From: JAZNOL01 sp045580815
Lineage (GTDB): Bacteria; Bacillota; Clostridia; RUG12999
Assembly: GCA_045580815.1 (NCBI GenBank)
Contig: JAZNOL010000087.1
Coordinates: 1-41,802 of the forward strand
Direction of reading: 5' to 3'
DNA length: 41,802 bases
Under the pieces are notes generated by a model that saw only the letters and a list, made by a program, of their open reading frames with translations, searched no databases and was not told where the DNA came from. The translations under genes and the position numbers were made by a program. Positions 1 through 7,188 of this stretch are shown in pieces (within the stretch, counting starts at the first letter, position 1; each line of letters starts with the position of its first letter).

Positions 1-12
1 TTCAAAAAAGGG

Positions 13-41
13 TTGACAAAACTATATTTTTATGCTATACT
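13..41 (+). promoter_or_regulatory. sigma-A type promoter of the first gene
   Basis: A perfect -35 box TTGACA (13-18) is followed by a 17-base spacer and a -10 box TATACT (36-41). The predicted transcript starts near 48 and runs into the gene at 139. Seen directly in the sequence. Confidence 0.85.
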
Positions 42-94
42 TAAATTACAAACAAAGCAGGGGTGTAAAAAATCCGGCGGCATTTGTAATTTAA
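41..94. repeat. 12-bp inverted repeat across the start site and 5' leader
   Basis: TTAAATTACAAA (41-52) and TTTGTAATTTAA (83-94) are perfect inverted repeats separated by 30 bases. The first arm overlaps the end of the -10 box and the expected transcription start. The pair could be a repressor operator or an mRNA stem in the 5' leader. The function is inferred; the symmetry is seen. Confidence 0.6.
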
Positions 95-138
95 AATGAA
101 CAAAAAACATATTTATATTATGCAAGGAGGTATAATTT

Positions 139-522
139 ATGAAAAATTCTAATGGGTTGCCGTTGTTGCTTCTTGACAACAGCAGTATGATGTCGGTGCT
201 TAACGAAGGAAAGTTTGAATGCTACAATCTTTCTTTTGAAGAGGCAAAGCATATGCTTGAGGTTTATAAGGAAGAGGATATTCTGCGTTGCTTCAACAAT
301 TCAGACATTGAAACAATCATTTTCGAGTATCTTGGGGTGACAAAAAAGAATTTTACATACAAGCACATCCGTAATATGCGTCCGGGGCAGGATGCAATTG
401 CGTTCAAGCTTTATATCACTCCTTCAGAAACACAACCGATTATTCAGGCTGATGATGGTGTTGAGGCGAAAAAAATATACAACACCTACGTTTATTGCCA
501 GCATATAACACGAATATCATAA
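139..522 (+). CDS. small DUF1874-like protein (YddF / viral B116 / AcrIII-1-like fold), catalytic His absent
   Basis: This 127-residue protein has no signal peptide or membrane segment. An ideal SD (AAGGAGG, 124-130) lies 8 bases before the ATG. The order of elements resembles the DUF1874 family as I remember it: an N-terminal strand ending in LLLDNSS, a 'LSFEEAKHML' helix, a helix ending in 'YLG' (about residues 56-66), then 'MRPGQDAIAFKLY' near residues 80-92, matching the family's 'M.pGD.alvfql'. Members include the archaeal virus B116/AcrIII-1 ring nucleases and YddF of ICEBs1. The family's 'IGH' catalytic histidine aligns here with Asn ('FNNSD', about residue 54), so ring-nuclease activity would not be expected. 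No phage or CRISPR genes are nearby. The gene is monocistronic, with its own promoter and terminator. The assignment is by eye and moderate at best; otherwise a hypothetical protein. Confidence 0.45.
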   Translation: MKNSNGLPLLLLDNSSMMSVLNEGKFECYNLSFEEAKHMLEVYKEEDILRCFNNSDIETIIFEYLGVTKKNFTYKHIRNMRPGQDAIAFKLYITPSETQPIIQADDGVEAKKIYNTYVYCQHITRIS

Positions 523-525
523 ACT

Positions 526-557
526 AAAAAAGAGGTATCGGGTGATACCTCTTTTTT
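526..557. terminator. bidirectional intrinsic terminator
   Basis: AAAAAAGAGGTATC (526-539) pairs perfectly with GATACCTCTTTTTT (544-557) around a GGGT loop. A-rich and T-rich flanks make it work in both directions, for the gene ending at 522 (+) and the gene ending at 556 (-). The stop codon of the minus-strand gene lies inside the arm. Confidence 0.9.
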
Positions 558-1497
558 AATTTAATTTTGCTGTAATTCTTTCGAGAATTTTCTCAATATT
601 TTCGTCCGAATATTCAATTTCTGCAGAATAAATTCTTGCAAATTCCGCCAGATGTTCAAACCCCAGTACTCCTGTTTGTTTAAATTGTGCCTGACACATA
701 ATCTTTATTGCTTCTACAGAAATTATAGCAAAAATCAACCGCTGCACGTACATTCCATCACTGAGTGCATCTGCAAAATGTCGGTACACAAAATACACAG
801 CAAGTCGGTTATATTCCGATTTAAACATATCTTCAACTGTTTTGTCACAATTATCATAACTTTTAAGTATTTTTGATATATCTGTTTCCATATATTCCAG
901 ATTTTCAAAAAACGCATGGAAATTTTCAGAAAATGTATCAGGCAAGCATATATCAAAAGCTGACATTATCTTTTTATTTTTTTCGTCTGCTGTGATACCA
1001 TCTGCCTCAAAAATATCGAAAATACTTTGCCGAATTTTTAAAAATTCCGATTCTTCCGGCAAAACATCTTCATTTTCGCCATTTGTTTCAATCACCTGCA
1101 AATTAAACTGTCCCTCATTTTGAAGCACAATTTCGCAGGCTGCTTCACAGCACAGTCCAAGTCCGATTTCCGTCCTGTCAGAATAAAAATTACGAAATCG
1201 CGGGTGATCACTGCAAACGCTGCACAAGCTTTCTTCGCCCATATTTATAAAAATATCACAAAGATTGTTTTTATTTAAAAACGGGCATCTTTCATTTTCT
1301 GTCAAAACAAAATGTGCAACACCGCCATCATCGGAAATGTCTGTTTTAAAACGTGATTTTAAAATTCCATCATGATTTTTGTAAATTTTGTATGAATTTT
1401 CGTCAATATCAATTTCCCAGCCGATGCAACAGTTGTGTTTGCATTTGTCAGCAATGCATTTAAATTTTTTGTAATAATCGGGTGCATATATTTTCAT
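556..1497 (-). CDS. flagellin lysine-N-methylase (FliB) family protein
   Basis: About 313 residues. The cysteine pattern is typical of FliB-type proteins: near the N-terminus 'FKCIADKCKHNCCIGWEID' (CxxxxxCxxxCC), then 'RCPFL...LCDIF', 'LCSVCSDHPRF', and 'LGLCCEAACEIVL' near residue 120-135. FliB methylates lysines of flagellin in Salmonella and the cysteines probably bind an Fe-S cluster. Many relatives occur in genomes without an obvious flagellar context, as here, so the true substrate is unknown. I place the start at the ATG at 1497 because AGGA sits 5 bases before it; the upstream ATG at 1509 has no SD. It is transcribed alone from its own promoter, divergently from the acyltransferase gene. 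Confidence 0.75.
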   Translation of the reverse strand: MKIYAPDYYKKFKCIADKCKHNCCIGWEIDIDENSYKIYKNHDGILKSRFKTDISDDGGVAHFVLTENERCPFLNKNNLCDIFINMGEESLCSVCSDHPRFRNFYSDRTEIGLGLCCEAACEIVLQNEGQFNLQVIETNGENEDVLPEESEFLKIRQSIFDIFEADGITADEKNKKIMSAFDICLPDTFSENFHAFFENLEYMETDISKILKSYDNCDKTVEDMFKSEYNRLAVYFVYRHFADALSDGMYVQRLIFAIISVEAIKIMCQAQFKQTGVLGFEHLAEFARIYSAEIEYSDENIEKILERITAKLN

Positions 1498-1528
1498 ATT
1501 TTTCCTCATGATACTTAAACTTTATTTT

Positions 1529-1557
1529 ATAATACCACAAAATCGCATAGATTGCAA
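1529..1557 (-). promoter_or_regulatory. promoter of the FliB-family gene
   Basis: On the minus strand TTGCAA (1557-1552), a 17-base spacer, then TATTAT (1534-1529). Back-to-back with the plus-strand promoter at 1565. Confidence 0.65.
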
Positions 1558-1564
1558 GTTTTGC

Positions 1565-1593
1565 TTGACAATATCAGCAAAAAAGAGTATACT
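1565..1593 (+). promoter_or_regulatory. promoter of the acyltransferase gene
   Basis: TTGACA (1565-1570), 17-base spacer, TATACT (1588-1593): the same -35/-10 pair and spacing as the promoter at 13-41. Confidence 0.85.
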
Positions 1594-1627
1594 TTACTGT
1601 GAAATATGTTAACGGGAGAGCACTATA

Positions 1628-2434
1628 ATGAAGCACGAAATAAAAGCTGTTATCAAAAAATGGTATGCATATCTCAGATTCCCGAAAAAATATGATGAGC
1701 AGTTTAAAAACATACTCGAAACAGAAGAAATTGACGAGACCATCACTGCCGAAAATTATGACATTTCAGAAAAAAACGGCAGAAAAAATTTGCTTATGAA
1801 TTTGTATTTTCTTGAAGAACTTGAAAAAAAGTATATAGAAAAAGGTATTCCTAAAGCAATTTTTGACGATACATTTTCGGACATTGTGCGATGGACAAAG
1901 GTATGGAGTGATTTAAAAGGTGAACTGTGGCTTGAAGAACAGCATTGGCTGAAACTGCATTTTTCGTTCAAACTTTTTAAAATAGGTCGTTTGCAATTTT
2001 ATATGAGCAATGCCGACAACGATTTTCCTGACTTAGGTATAAAAAGCGATATGCCGATGCTTGATGTTCATATTCCGCGCACAGGTCCGCTTGATCCATA
2101 TGAATGTGAAAAATCTTTTGATATGGCAAAAGCCTTTTTTGGCAAGTTTTTTCCGGAGTTTGAGTATGAGCATTTCAAATGCTTTTCGTGGCTCCTGGAC
2201 AAAACACTGTTGCAATTTTTAAAACCCGATTCAAACATTGCAAAATTTCAGCAGATGTTTACCGTAATCCAAAGTTTTGACACTCAGTCGTTTTTAGGGT
2301 TTGTGTTCAGATGGAACATTACAGCAGAAGATCTGCCGGATTTTGTACCGGCAACTAAATTTGCCGAAGATATAAAAACCGCTTTTTTAAACGGAACACA
2401 GTTTCATAGCGGTTACGGTATCAGAAAAGCATAG
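1628..2434 (+). CDS. GNAT-like acyltransferase (DUF5596 / GNAT_C type)
   Basis: 268 residues, soluble. The N-terminal half is helical and charged. The C-terminal half carries the 'GRLQFYMS' strand (about residues 120-127), then 'LDVHIPRTGPLDPYECEKSFDMA' elements (145-168) and 'CFSWLLDKTLLQFLKPDSNIAKFQ' elements (188-211). I know this combination (IGRLQF, HIP.GGPL, C.SWLL, SNI..F) from the acyltransferase-domain family with a GNAT-like C-terminal fold. The acyl donor and acceptor are unknown. GGGAG (1614-1618) lies 9 bases before the ATG. The gene is monocistronic between its own promoter and the terminator at 2456. The family is fairly sure; the biological role is not known. Confidence 0.7.
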   Translation: MKHEIKAVIKKWYAYLRFPKKYDEQFKNILETEEIDETITAENYDISEKNGRKNLLMNLYFLEELEKKYIEKGIPKAIFDDTFSDIVRWTKVWSDLKGELWLEEQHWLKLHFSFKLFKIGRLQFYMSNADNDFPDLGIKSDMPMLDVHIPRTGPLDPYECEKSFDMAKAFFGKFFPEFEYEHFKCFSWLLDKTLLQFLKPDSNIAKFQQMFTVIQSFDTQSFLGFVFRWNITAEDLPDFVPATKFAEDIKTAFLNGTQFHSGYGIRKA

Positions 2435-2455
2435 GCATTTGAATGTTGCATATAA

Positions 2456-2495
2456 AAAAGTCGTGGCAAACGAATTTTCGTTTACCACGACTTTT
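2456..2495. terminator. bidirectional intrinsic terminator
   Basis: An 18-base arm at 2456-2473 pairs with 2478-2495 with one C:A mismatch and a four-base loop; A and T runs flank it. It separates the convergent genes ending at 2434 (+) and 2499 (-). Confidence 0.85.
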
Positions 2496-2498
2496 GTT

Positions 2499-3860
2499 TT
2501 ATTCGCCTTTATTTTCTTTTGGTGCTTCCCCATCCTCCTCGGTCAGCTCCTGAGGAATTTTGTCCGTATCATTTTGAAGCGATGGCGAAAGCCGACGTTC
2601 CAAATCCATCATTTCTGCCGCAAGGGTATGCACCTTCTCACGCAGTTTAAAGGTACAATCTGTTTCGTCTGCATATCCGCGCACAATATCCTCCGCAAAA
2701 GTACGGCAGGACGGTGAACCGCAGGCACCGCAGTCAAGATGGGGTAAATCCTTATAGATTTCTTCCATATGTGCCATTTTCTTCATGGCGGTAATAATAT
2801 TTGTGTCAAGATTCATAACAGGACGGTAAACCACCGGTGCTGTCCAGATAAGGTCGTCAAGGGGCACATTTATAATTTCGTCCTCGCCATTGACCTTTTC
2901 TGTCACACGGCTGAGCTTGTTTTTTGCTATGTACGGATTTTCAACATTTAAAACGCCGCCAACGCAACCACCTGTACATGCCGCCATTTCTATAAAATCA
3001 ACGTGGTGAATACAGTTGTCTTCCATTTTTTCAAGCAGCTTTATGCAGTTTTCAATACCGTCAACCGCAATGGAATTACGTTTGCCAAGCGCCTGGATTT
3101 CTCCTTCACTTTTTGCCCAGCCAACGCCTGAAAGTCCTGCTTTTGCAAGTTTTTTCGGTTCTTTTATTTTAGAAATTATTTTGGCAATTTCAAGGCACGC
3201 ATCTTTCATGGCAATTACGCCGTTTAAGTTTGATTCTTTAATACCGATGGGCATTTTTGCGGTTGTTGCTTTTGCCGGACAGGGTGAAATAAAAAATACA
3301 CCGATTTCTTCCGGTTTAAGCCCTGTTTTTTCTACAGCGCGCTCACGGGCAAGCCTCGCCGCCACGTCAACCGGTGTCTGCACAGGAATTATGTTGGCAA
3401 TAAGGCTTGGAAACCGCACCATCAATAATCGCAAAATTACAGGACACGCCGATGAAATAACAGGGGTCTGCAATTCACCACTCAAAAACAGCTTGCGGCT
3501 TGCATCGGAAATAACCTCTGCGGCAGATGCCACCTCAAAAACGTCATCAAAGCCTATTTCAAGCAGGGCTGTCAGCACCGTGTCAACAGAATATTCTTTT
3601 TCAAACTGAACATACATTGCCGGTGCAGGAAGTGCAATTTTATATTTATAATCATTTATTGCGGAAAGTTTATCCGTTGTTGCTTTTTTTGCATGATATG
3701 GACAAACACGTATACATTCACCGCAGTCAATACAGCGTTCTTTAATAATTTTAGCTTTGCCTCTGCGTATGCGTATTGCCCCTGTGGGACACTGCTTCAG
3801 GCACGTTGTACAGCCTTTGCAGATGTCTTTGTCCAAAGTAACCGAGTGCATACTATTCAA
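2499..3860 (-). CDS. sensory-type [FeFe]-hydrogenase-like iron-sulfur protein
   Basis: About 453 residues. Two ferredoxin motifs at the N-terminus (CKGCTTCLKQCP, CIDCGECIRVCP) are followed by a hydrogenase H-domain and a C-terminal Fes-type [4Fe-4S] motif (CGACGSPSCRTFA). The four H-cluster cysteines are present: Cys139 (SSACP), Cys194 (PCPAK), Cys295 and Cys299 (AACTGGC). Several residues differ from catalytic enzymes: the proton-transfer Cys of TSCCP is Ala138, the Met before PC is Ser, the Glu after PCxxK is Thr, and the Met of MACxGGC is Ala. From memory, such changes occur in putative sensory hydrogenases (HydS, groups C/D). No PAS domain is present. A TTG at 3860 lies 8 bases after AGAGG; ATG 3851 is the alternative. 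Last gene of the operon with 3879-4687. Confidence 0.85.
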   Translation of the reverse strand: MNSMHSVTLDKDICKGCTTCLKQCPTGAIRIRRGKAKIIKERCIDCGECIRVCPYHAKKATTDKLSAINDYKYKIALPAPAMYVQFEKEYSVDTVLTALLEIGFDDVFEVASAAEVISDASRKLFLSGELQTPVISSACPVILRLLMVRFPSLIANIIPVQTPVDVAARLARERAVEKTGLKPEEIGVFFISPCPAKATTAKMPIGIKESNLNGVIAMKDACLEIAKIISKIKEPKKLAKAGLSGVGWAKSEGEIQALGKRNSIAVDGIENCIKLLEKMEDNCIHHVDFIEMAACTGGCVGGVLNVENPYIAKNKLSRVTEKVNGEDEIINVPLDDLIWTAPVVYRPVMNLDTNIITAMKKMAHMEEIYKDLPHLDCGACGSPSCRTFAEDIVRGYADETDCTFKLREKVHTLAAEMMDLERRLSPSLQNDTDKIPQELTEEDGEAPKENKGE

Positions 3861-3878
3861 AAAAACCACCTCTTAAAT

Positions 3879-4319
3879 TCAGGTAATATTAACAGTCATA
3901 TCCACCTTTGTGCCTTTGCCGGGAGTAACGGTAACCTCAAATTTGTCCGTATATTTTTTCATATTGGGAAGCCCCATACCGGCACCGAAGCCAAGCTGGC
4001 GTATATCCTCGCTGGCTGTGGAATATCCCTCCTGCATAGCAAGCTCAAGGTTTTGTATTCCGGGACCGTTGTCGTCAAGCACAAAGCGTATTTTATCAGG
4101 CCAGATTTCAACGTCAATAACGCCGCCTCTGGCATGAATAACCATATTTATTTCGCCTTCATACATTGCAATGGAAACTCTTCTCACCGTTTCGGGAGAA
4201 ATTCCCAGCTGCTGCAATGTTTTTTTCACACTGCTGGATACCTCTCCTGCACGTGAAAAGTCGTCTGCATTAACGTCATAATGCAGTTTAAATACATTTT
4301 CTTCGTTTTCTATACACAT
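3879..4319 (-). CDS. anti-sigma-factor-like serine kinase / HATPase domain protein
   Basis: 146 residues forming one GHKL ATPase domain of the RsbW/SpoIIAB type. The N-box is 'YEGEINMVIHA' (about residues 53-63), the G1 box 'DDNGPGI' (85-91) and the G2 box 'GFGAGMGLPNM' (110-120). Such proteins bind ATP and either phosphorylate a partner on serine or hold a sigma factor. No sigma or anti-anti-sigma factor is encoded next to it. It lies between the DRTGG gene (17-base gap) and the hydrogenase-like gene (18-base gap). This order recurs in Clostridia near hydrogenases, which suggests it relays the redox or H2 state sensed by its neighbour. The partner is unknown. Confidence 0.8.
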   Translation of the reverse strand: MCIENEENVFKLHYDVNADDFSRAGEVSSSVKKTLQQLGISPETVRRVSIAMYEGEINMVIHARGGVIDVEIWPDKIRFVLDDNGPGIQNLELAMQEGYSTASEDIRQLGFGAGMGLPNMKKYTDKFEVTVTPGKGTKVDMTVNIT

Positions 4320-4336
4320 CTTATTTCACCTTTTTA

Positions 4337-4687
4337 TTATACTCTTGCACCGCCGCCAAGTCCTGCCGAGTAAAGTTTTCCGCAGGCAATATACATGGGC
4401 ATTTTTGTTGACAGCAGAGCCATGTGTTTGGATTTTGCAAGTTCAATCATGTCTTCATCCGGCATTTTGCCTCTGACAAACACAATAACGTGCATATCCA
4501 TCATTTCCGCTGTACGGATAACCTGAGGATTAACAAGCCCTGTCAAAAGCACGCCCTGGTCTTTAACATATGCAAGCACATCGCTCATCATGTCACTTCC
4601 GCAGGCAGATTCAACGTTGCTGTCTGCTTTGTCTTCTCCACAGATAAATTCTGCTTCAATAATCTGTTTAATTTCACTTACTAACAT
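4337..4687 (-). CDS. DRTGG-domain protein
   Basis: 116 residues, soluble. It fits the stand-alone DRTGG domain: 'VLAYVKDQGVLLTGLVNPQVIRTAEMM' elements in the middle, then 'HVIVFVRGKMPDEDMIELAKSKHMALLST' elements, ending in a Gly-rich tail. DRTGG domains occur in phosphotransacetylase and in small regulators; the ligand is unknown. First gene of the redox-sensing module, 27 bases after ung, with a GGAAGGAA-type SD. It lacks an obvious promoter of its own, so it is probably transcribed from the ung promoter. Confidence 0.7.
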   Translation of the reverse strand: MLVSEIKQIIEAEFICGEDKADSNVESACGSDMMSDVLAYVKDQGVLLTGLVNPQVIRTAEMMDMHVIVFVRGKMPDEDMIELAKSKHMALLSTKMPMYIACGKLYSAGLGGGARV

Positions 4688-4714
4688 ATTTTCACCGGTT
4701 CCTTCCGCTTAAAA

Positions 4715-5389
4715 TTATTTATTTAAATTTTCTATCTGCCAGTCTATCGGTGTTTCGCCAAGTCTTTCCAGAATGGTGTTCACTTTTGAAAAATGTCTGC
4801 AACCCATAAATCCGCGCATTGCCGACAGTGGACTGGGATGTGCCGCCTCAAGCACAAAATGTTGTGGTGAGGTTATATATTCAAGCTTTGCACGGGCGTT
4901 TGACCCCCACAGAATGAATATAACAGGCTTTTCACGGCGGTTTAAGGCTTTGATAACTTCGTCTGTGAAAATGCTCCAGCCGATTTTGCTGTGGGAATTT
5001 GCAAGCCCTCGCTCAACCGAAAGTGACGTGTTGAGCAGCATAACACCCTGCCGTGCCCATTTTTCAAGATATCCGTTGTCGGGAATGAAGCACCCTAAAT
5101 CCGCCTGCAATTCTTTGAACATATTTTTTAGTGACGGCGGCGGTGGAACACCGGGTTTAACCGAAAATGCAAGCCCGTGTGCCTGACCCGGCTCGTGATA
5201 CGGGTCCTGCCCTAAAATAACGGCTTTTACGTCGCTAAAGGGTGTCAGCTTCATGGATGTAAAAATCTCATCCCTGGGCGGATAAATATCTTTTTGAGCA
5301 TATTGCTCATCTAAAAAAGACATTATTTTTTTGAAATAATCCTTCTCTGCTTCGTCTTTTAAAATTTCGTTCCAATCGTTGGGAAACAT
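4715..5389 (-). CDS. ung: uracil-DNA glycosylase, family 1
   Basis: 224 residues, the usual length for Ung. It removes uracil from DNA as the first step of base excision repair. The water-activating loop 'GQDPYHEPGQAHGLAFS' (about residues 60-76) holds the catalytic Asp. The DNA-binding loop 'HPSPLSAMRGF' (about 184-194) holds the catalytic His, with 'GCRHFSKVN' after it. I choose the ATG at 5389 because GGAGGA ends 6 bases before it; the GTG at 5395 abuts the SD. It heads a minus-strand unit that continues into the DRTGG, HATPase and hydrogenase-like genes. Confidence 0.95.
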   Translation of the reverse strand: MFPNDWNEILKDEAEKDYFKKIMSFLDEQYAQKDIYPPRDEIFTSMKLTPFSDVKAVILGQDPYHEPGQAHGLAFSVKPGVPPPPSLKNMFKELQADLGCFIPDNGYLEKWARQGVMLLNTSLSVERGLANSHSKIGWSIFTDEVIKALNRREKPVIFILWGSNARAKLEYITSPQHFVLEAAHPSPLSAMRGFMGCRHFSKVNTILERLGETPIDWQIENLNK

Positions 5390-5422
5390 GGACACTCCTC
5401 CGGAAATCTGCGTATTTGTTAT

Positions 5423-5451
5423 AGTATATCATATTTTCGGCAATTTTTCAA
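5423..5451 (-). promoter_or_regulatory. promoter of ung and the redox-sensing module
   Basis: Minus strand TTGAAA (5451-5446), 17-base spacer, TATACT (5428-5423), about 34 bases before the ung start. Confidence 0.75.
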
Positions 5452-5552
5452 TAACAACCTTTAATTTTGTGTAAAAATCACGAATTGGCAAAATTATTTT
5501 ATGCATAATTACATAACAGACCAGAATTTTTGGCAAAATATGAAACTTTGTA

Positions 5553-5581
5553 TTGTAATCCAAATAAAAACATGATATAAT
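5553..5581 (+). promoter_or_regulatory. promoter of the HAD-SGNH operon
   Basis: TTGTAA (5553-5558), 17-base spacer, consensus TATAAT (5576-5581). Divergent from the ung promoter. Confidence 0.75.
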
Positions 5582-5625
5582 AATTGCCGAACACGTAGAT
5601 TTTAAACATGAAAGGGAGATCACCG

Positions 5626-6288
5626 ATGAAAAATTTTAAAGGTGCAATTTTTGATATGGACGGCACGCTGATTGATTCGCTGATGTTCTGGGATTTGCTC
5701 TGGGATGCTTTTGGCAAAGAATTTGCAGGCGGCAAGGAGTTTCGACCTACAAAACAGGATGACAAAGCCGTGCGCACAATGACACTTGAGTGTGCCATGG
5801 ATTTTTTGCACAAAACCTACCACATCGGCAAAAACGGCAACGAGCTGCTTGAATTTACAGTAAATATGATAGAAGATTTTTATTCAAACACGGTAAAAAC
5901 CAAACCCGGCGTAACAGAGTTCCTTGAAACATGTCACAAAAACGGCGTGAAAATGTGTGTTGCGTCCGCAACAGCAACAGACCTTGTGAAAATTGCCCTC
6001 AAACATTGCGGTATCGACAAATATTTCTCGGCAGTTTTATCCTGTGCCGACATCGGCAAGGGCAAGGACAATCCGGATATTTATCTTACAGCACTTGAAA
6101 ATCTGGGCACGAAAAAAGAAGAAACCGTTGTGTTTGAGGATTCCGCACTCGCCATAGAAACCGCTTGCAAAGCCGGATTTTCTGCCGTGGGAATATACGA
6201 CCGGTTTAATTACGGTCAGGATACTATCAAAAAACTGGCAGACGTATATATTGACAAAGACGAAACTTTAATGAAATGCTTTGAATAA
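5626..6288 (+). CDS. HAD-superfamily hydrolase, beta-phosphoglucomutase-like
   Basis: 220 residues. HAD motif I is 'DMDGTLIDS' near the N-terminus, with the nucleophile Asp and the acid/base Asp two residues later. Motif II is the Ser/Thr in 'VASATATD', the motif III Lys is near 'GKGKDNPDIY', and motif IV is 'VFEDSALAI'. A helical cap lies between motifs I and II (subclass I, PGMB-like). It could be a sugar-phosphate phosphatase or a phosphoglucomutase; sequence alone does not decide. The ATG at 5626 has GGGAG 7-8 bases before it; the ATG at 5608 lies upstream of that SD. It is cotranscribed with the SGNH hydrolase 14 bases downstream. Confidence 0.85.
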   Translation: MKNFKGAIFDMDGTLIDSLMFWDLLWDAFGKEFAGGKEFRPTKQDDKAVRTMTLECAMDFLHKTYHIGKNGNELLEFTVNMIEDFYSNTVKTKPGVTEFLETCHKNGVKMCVASATATDLVKIALKHCGIDKYFSAVLSCADIGKGKDNPDIYLTALENLGTKKEETVVFEDSALAIETACKAGFSAVGIYDRFNYGQDTIKKLADVYIDKDETLMKCFE

Positions 6289-6302
6289 AGGAGGCACAAA
6301 CT

Positions 6303-7097
6303 ATGAATTTTGAAAACTTTTTTACAAGCAAAGACGAAAAACCTCTTGAAAATATTGTGACCGACGGCGGCTTTTGCGGAATTTTCCGCACTATCGGTTG
6401 CGTTGGTGACAGCCTTTCGTCAGGTGAATTTGAAGGCAGAAAATCCGACGGCACAAACACCTACAATGATTATTATGACTATTCATGGGGGCAGTTTCTG
6501 GCACGTATGTGCGGAAGCAAGGCTATAAATTTTTCCCGTGGCGGCATGACAGCACAGGAGTTTTGCGAAAATTTTGGTAACGTTTGCAAATGCTGGGATA
6601 TTTCCAATGCCTGTCAGGCTTATATTTTTGCTCTTGGCGTAAACGACCTTTGTAACAGACATCAGGAAATCGGCTCTGTAAACGATATTAATTTAAACGA
6701 TTATACAAACAACAAAGACACCTTTGCAGGATATTATGCACAGATTATTCAGCGAATCAAAGAAATTCAGCCCCGCGCAAAATTTTTTCTCATGACAATG
6801 CCTCGCAGCGGTGAAGCGACCCGTGATACTATTGCTGATGCTCATGCAAAGCTTCTGCACGAAATGGCAGAGTTTTTTGACTATACATATGTGCTGGATT
6901 TCAATAAGTATGCACCTGTTTATGATGAAGAGTTCAGAGAGAATTTCTTCCTTTACGGTCACATGAATCCTTGCGGCTATCTGCTTACGGCAAAAATGGT
7001 TGCTTCATACATTGATTTTATCATCCGCCACAATATGAAAGATTTCAAACAGGTTGGATACATCGGCACACCCCATTATGAGCCGAAACTTGACTGA
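6303..7097 (+). CDS. SGNH/GDSL-type hydrolase
   Basis: 264 residues with no signal peptide, so cytosolic. Block I 'GCVGDSLSSG' (about residues 30-39) carries the nucleophile Ser. Block II is in 'INFSRGGMTAQEF', block III is 'ALGVNDLCN' (Asn of the oxyanion hole), and the catalytic His lies in 'YGHMNPCGY' near residue 220. The family includes carbohydrate esterases, such as sugar deacetylases, and lipases. With a sugar-phosphatase-like neighbour, a role in deacetylating or deacylating an imported sugar is a reasonable guess. SD AAAGGAGG lies directly after the stop of the previous gene. Confidence 0.85.
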   Translation: MNFENFFTSKDEKPLENIVTDGGFCGIFRTIGCVGDSLSSGEFEGRKSDGTNTYNDYYDYSWGQFLARMCGSKAINFSRGGMTAQEFCENFGNVCKCWDISNACQAYIFALGVNDLCNRHQEIGSVNDINLNDYTNNKDTFAGYYAQIIQRIKEIQPRAKFFLMTMPRSGEATRDTIADAHAKLLHEMAEFFDYTYVLDFNKYAPVYDEEFRENFFLYGHMNPCGYLLTAKMVASYIDFIIRHNMKDFKQVGYIGTPHYEPKLD

Positions 7098-7126
7098 TCT
7101 TTATTTGTAACATACACAGGAACATC

Positions 7127-7164
7127 AAAACCGGGTTGTGACAAATTGTGTCACACCCGGTTTT
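7127..7164. terminator. bidirectional intrinsic terminator
   Basis: AAAACCGGGT... (7127-7143) pairs with TGTCACACCCGGTTTT (7149-7164) with a single bulged T; A and T runs flank the stem. It separates the convergent SGNH (+) and fucI (-) genes. Confidence 0.85.
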
Positions 7165-7188
7165 ATAGTTGTTTTTCTATTTTAAATA

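Noticed and set aside
139..522. Prophage or CRISPR-defence island
   Set aside because: No integrase, phage structural or cas gene is in the flanking sequence, and the following genes are ordinary.
3016..3609. 197-residue ORF on the plus strand
   Set aside because: It is the antisense shadow of the hydrogenase-like gene, with no SD or family motif.
2499..3860. Catalytic H2-producing hydrogenase
   Set aside because: The proton-transfer Cys and other residues near the H-cluster are replaced and the neighbours are signalling proteins, so a sensory role fits better.
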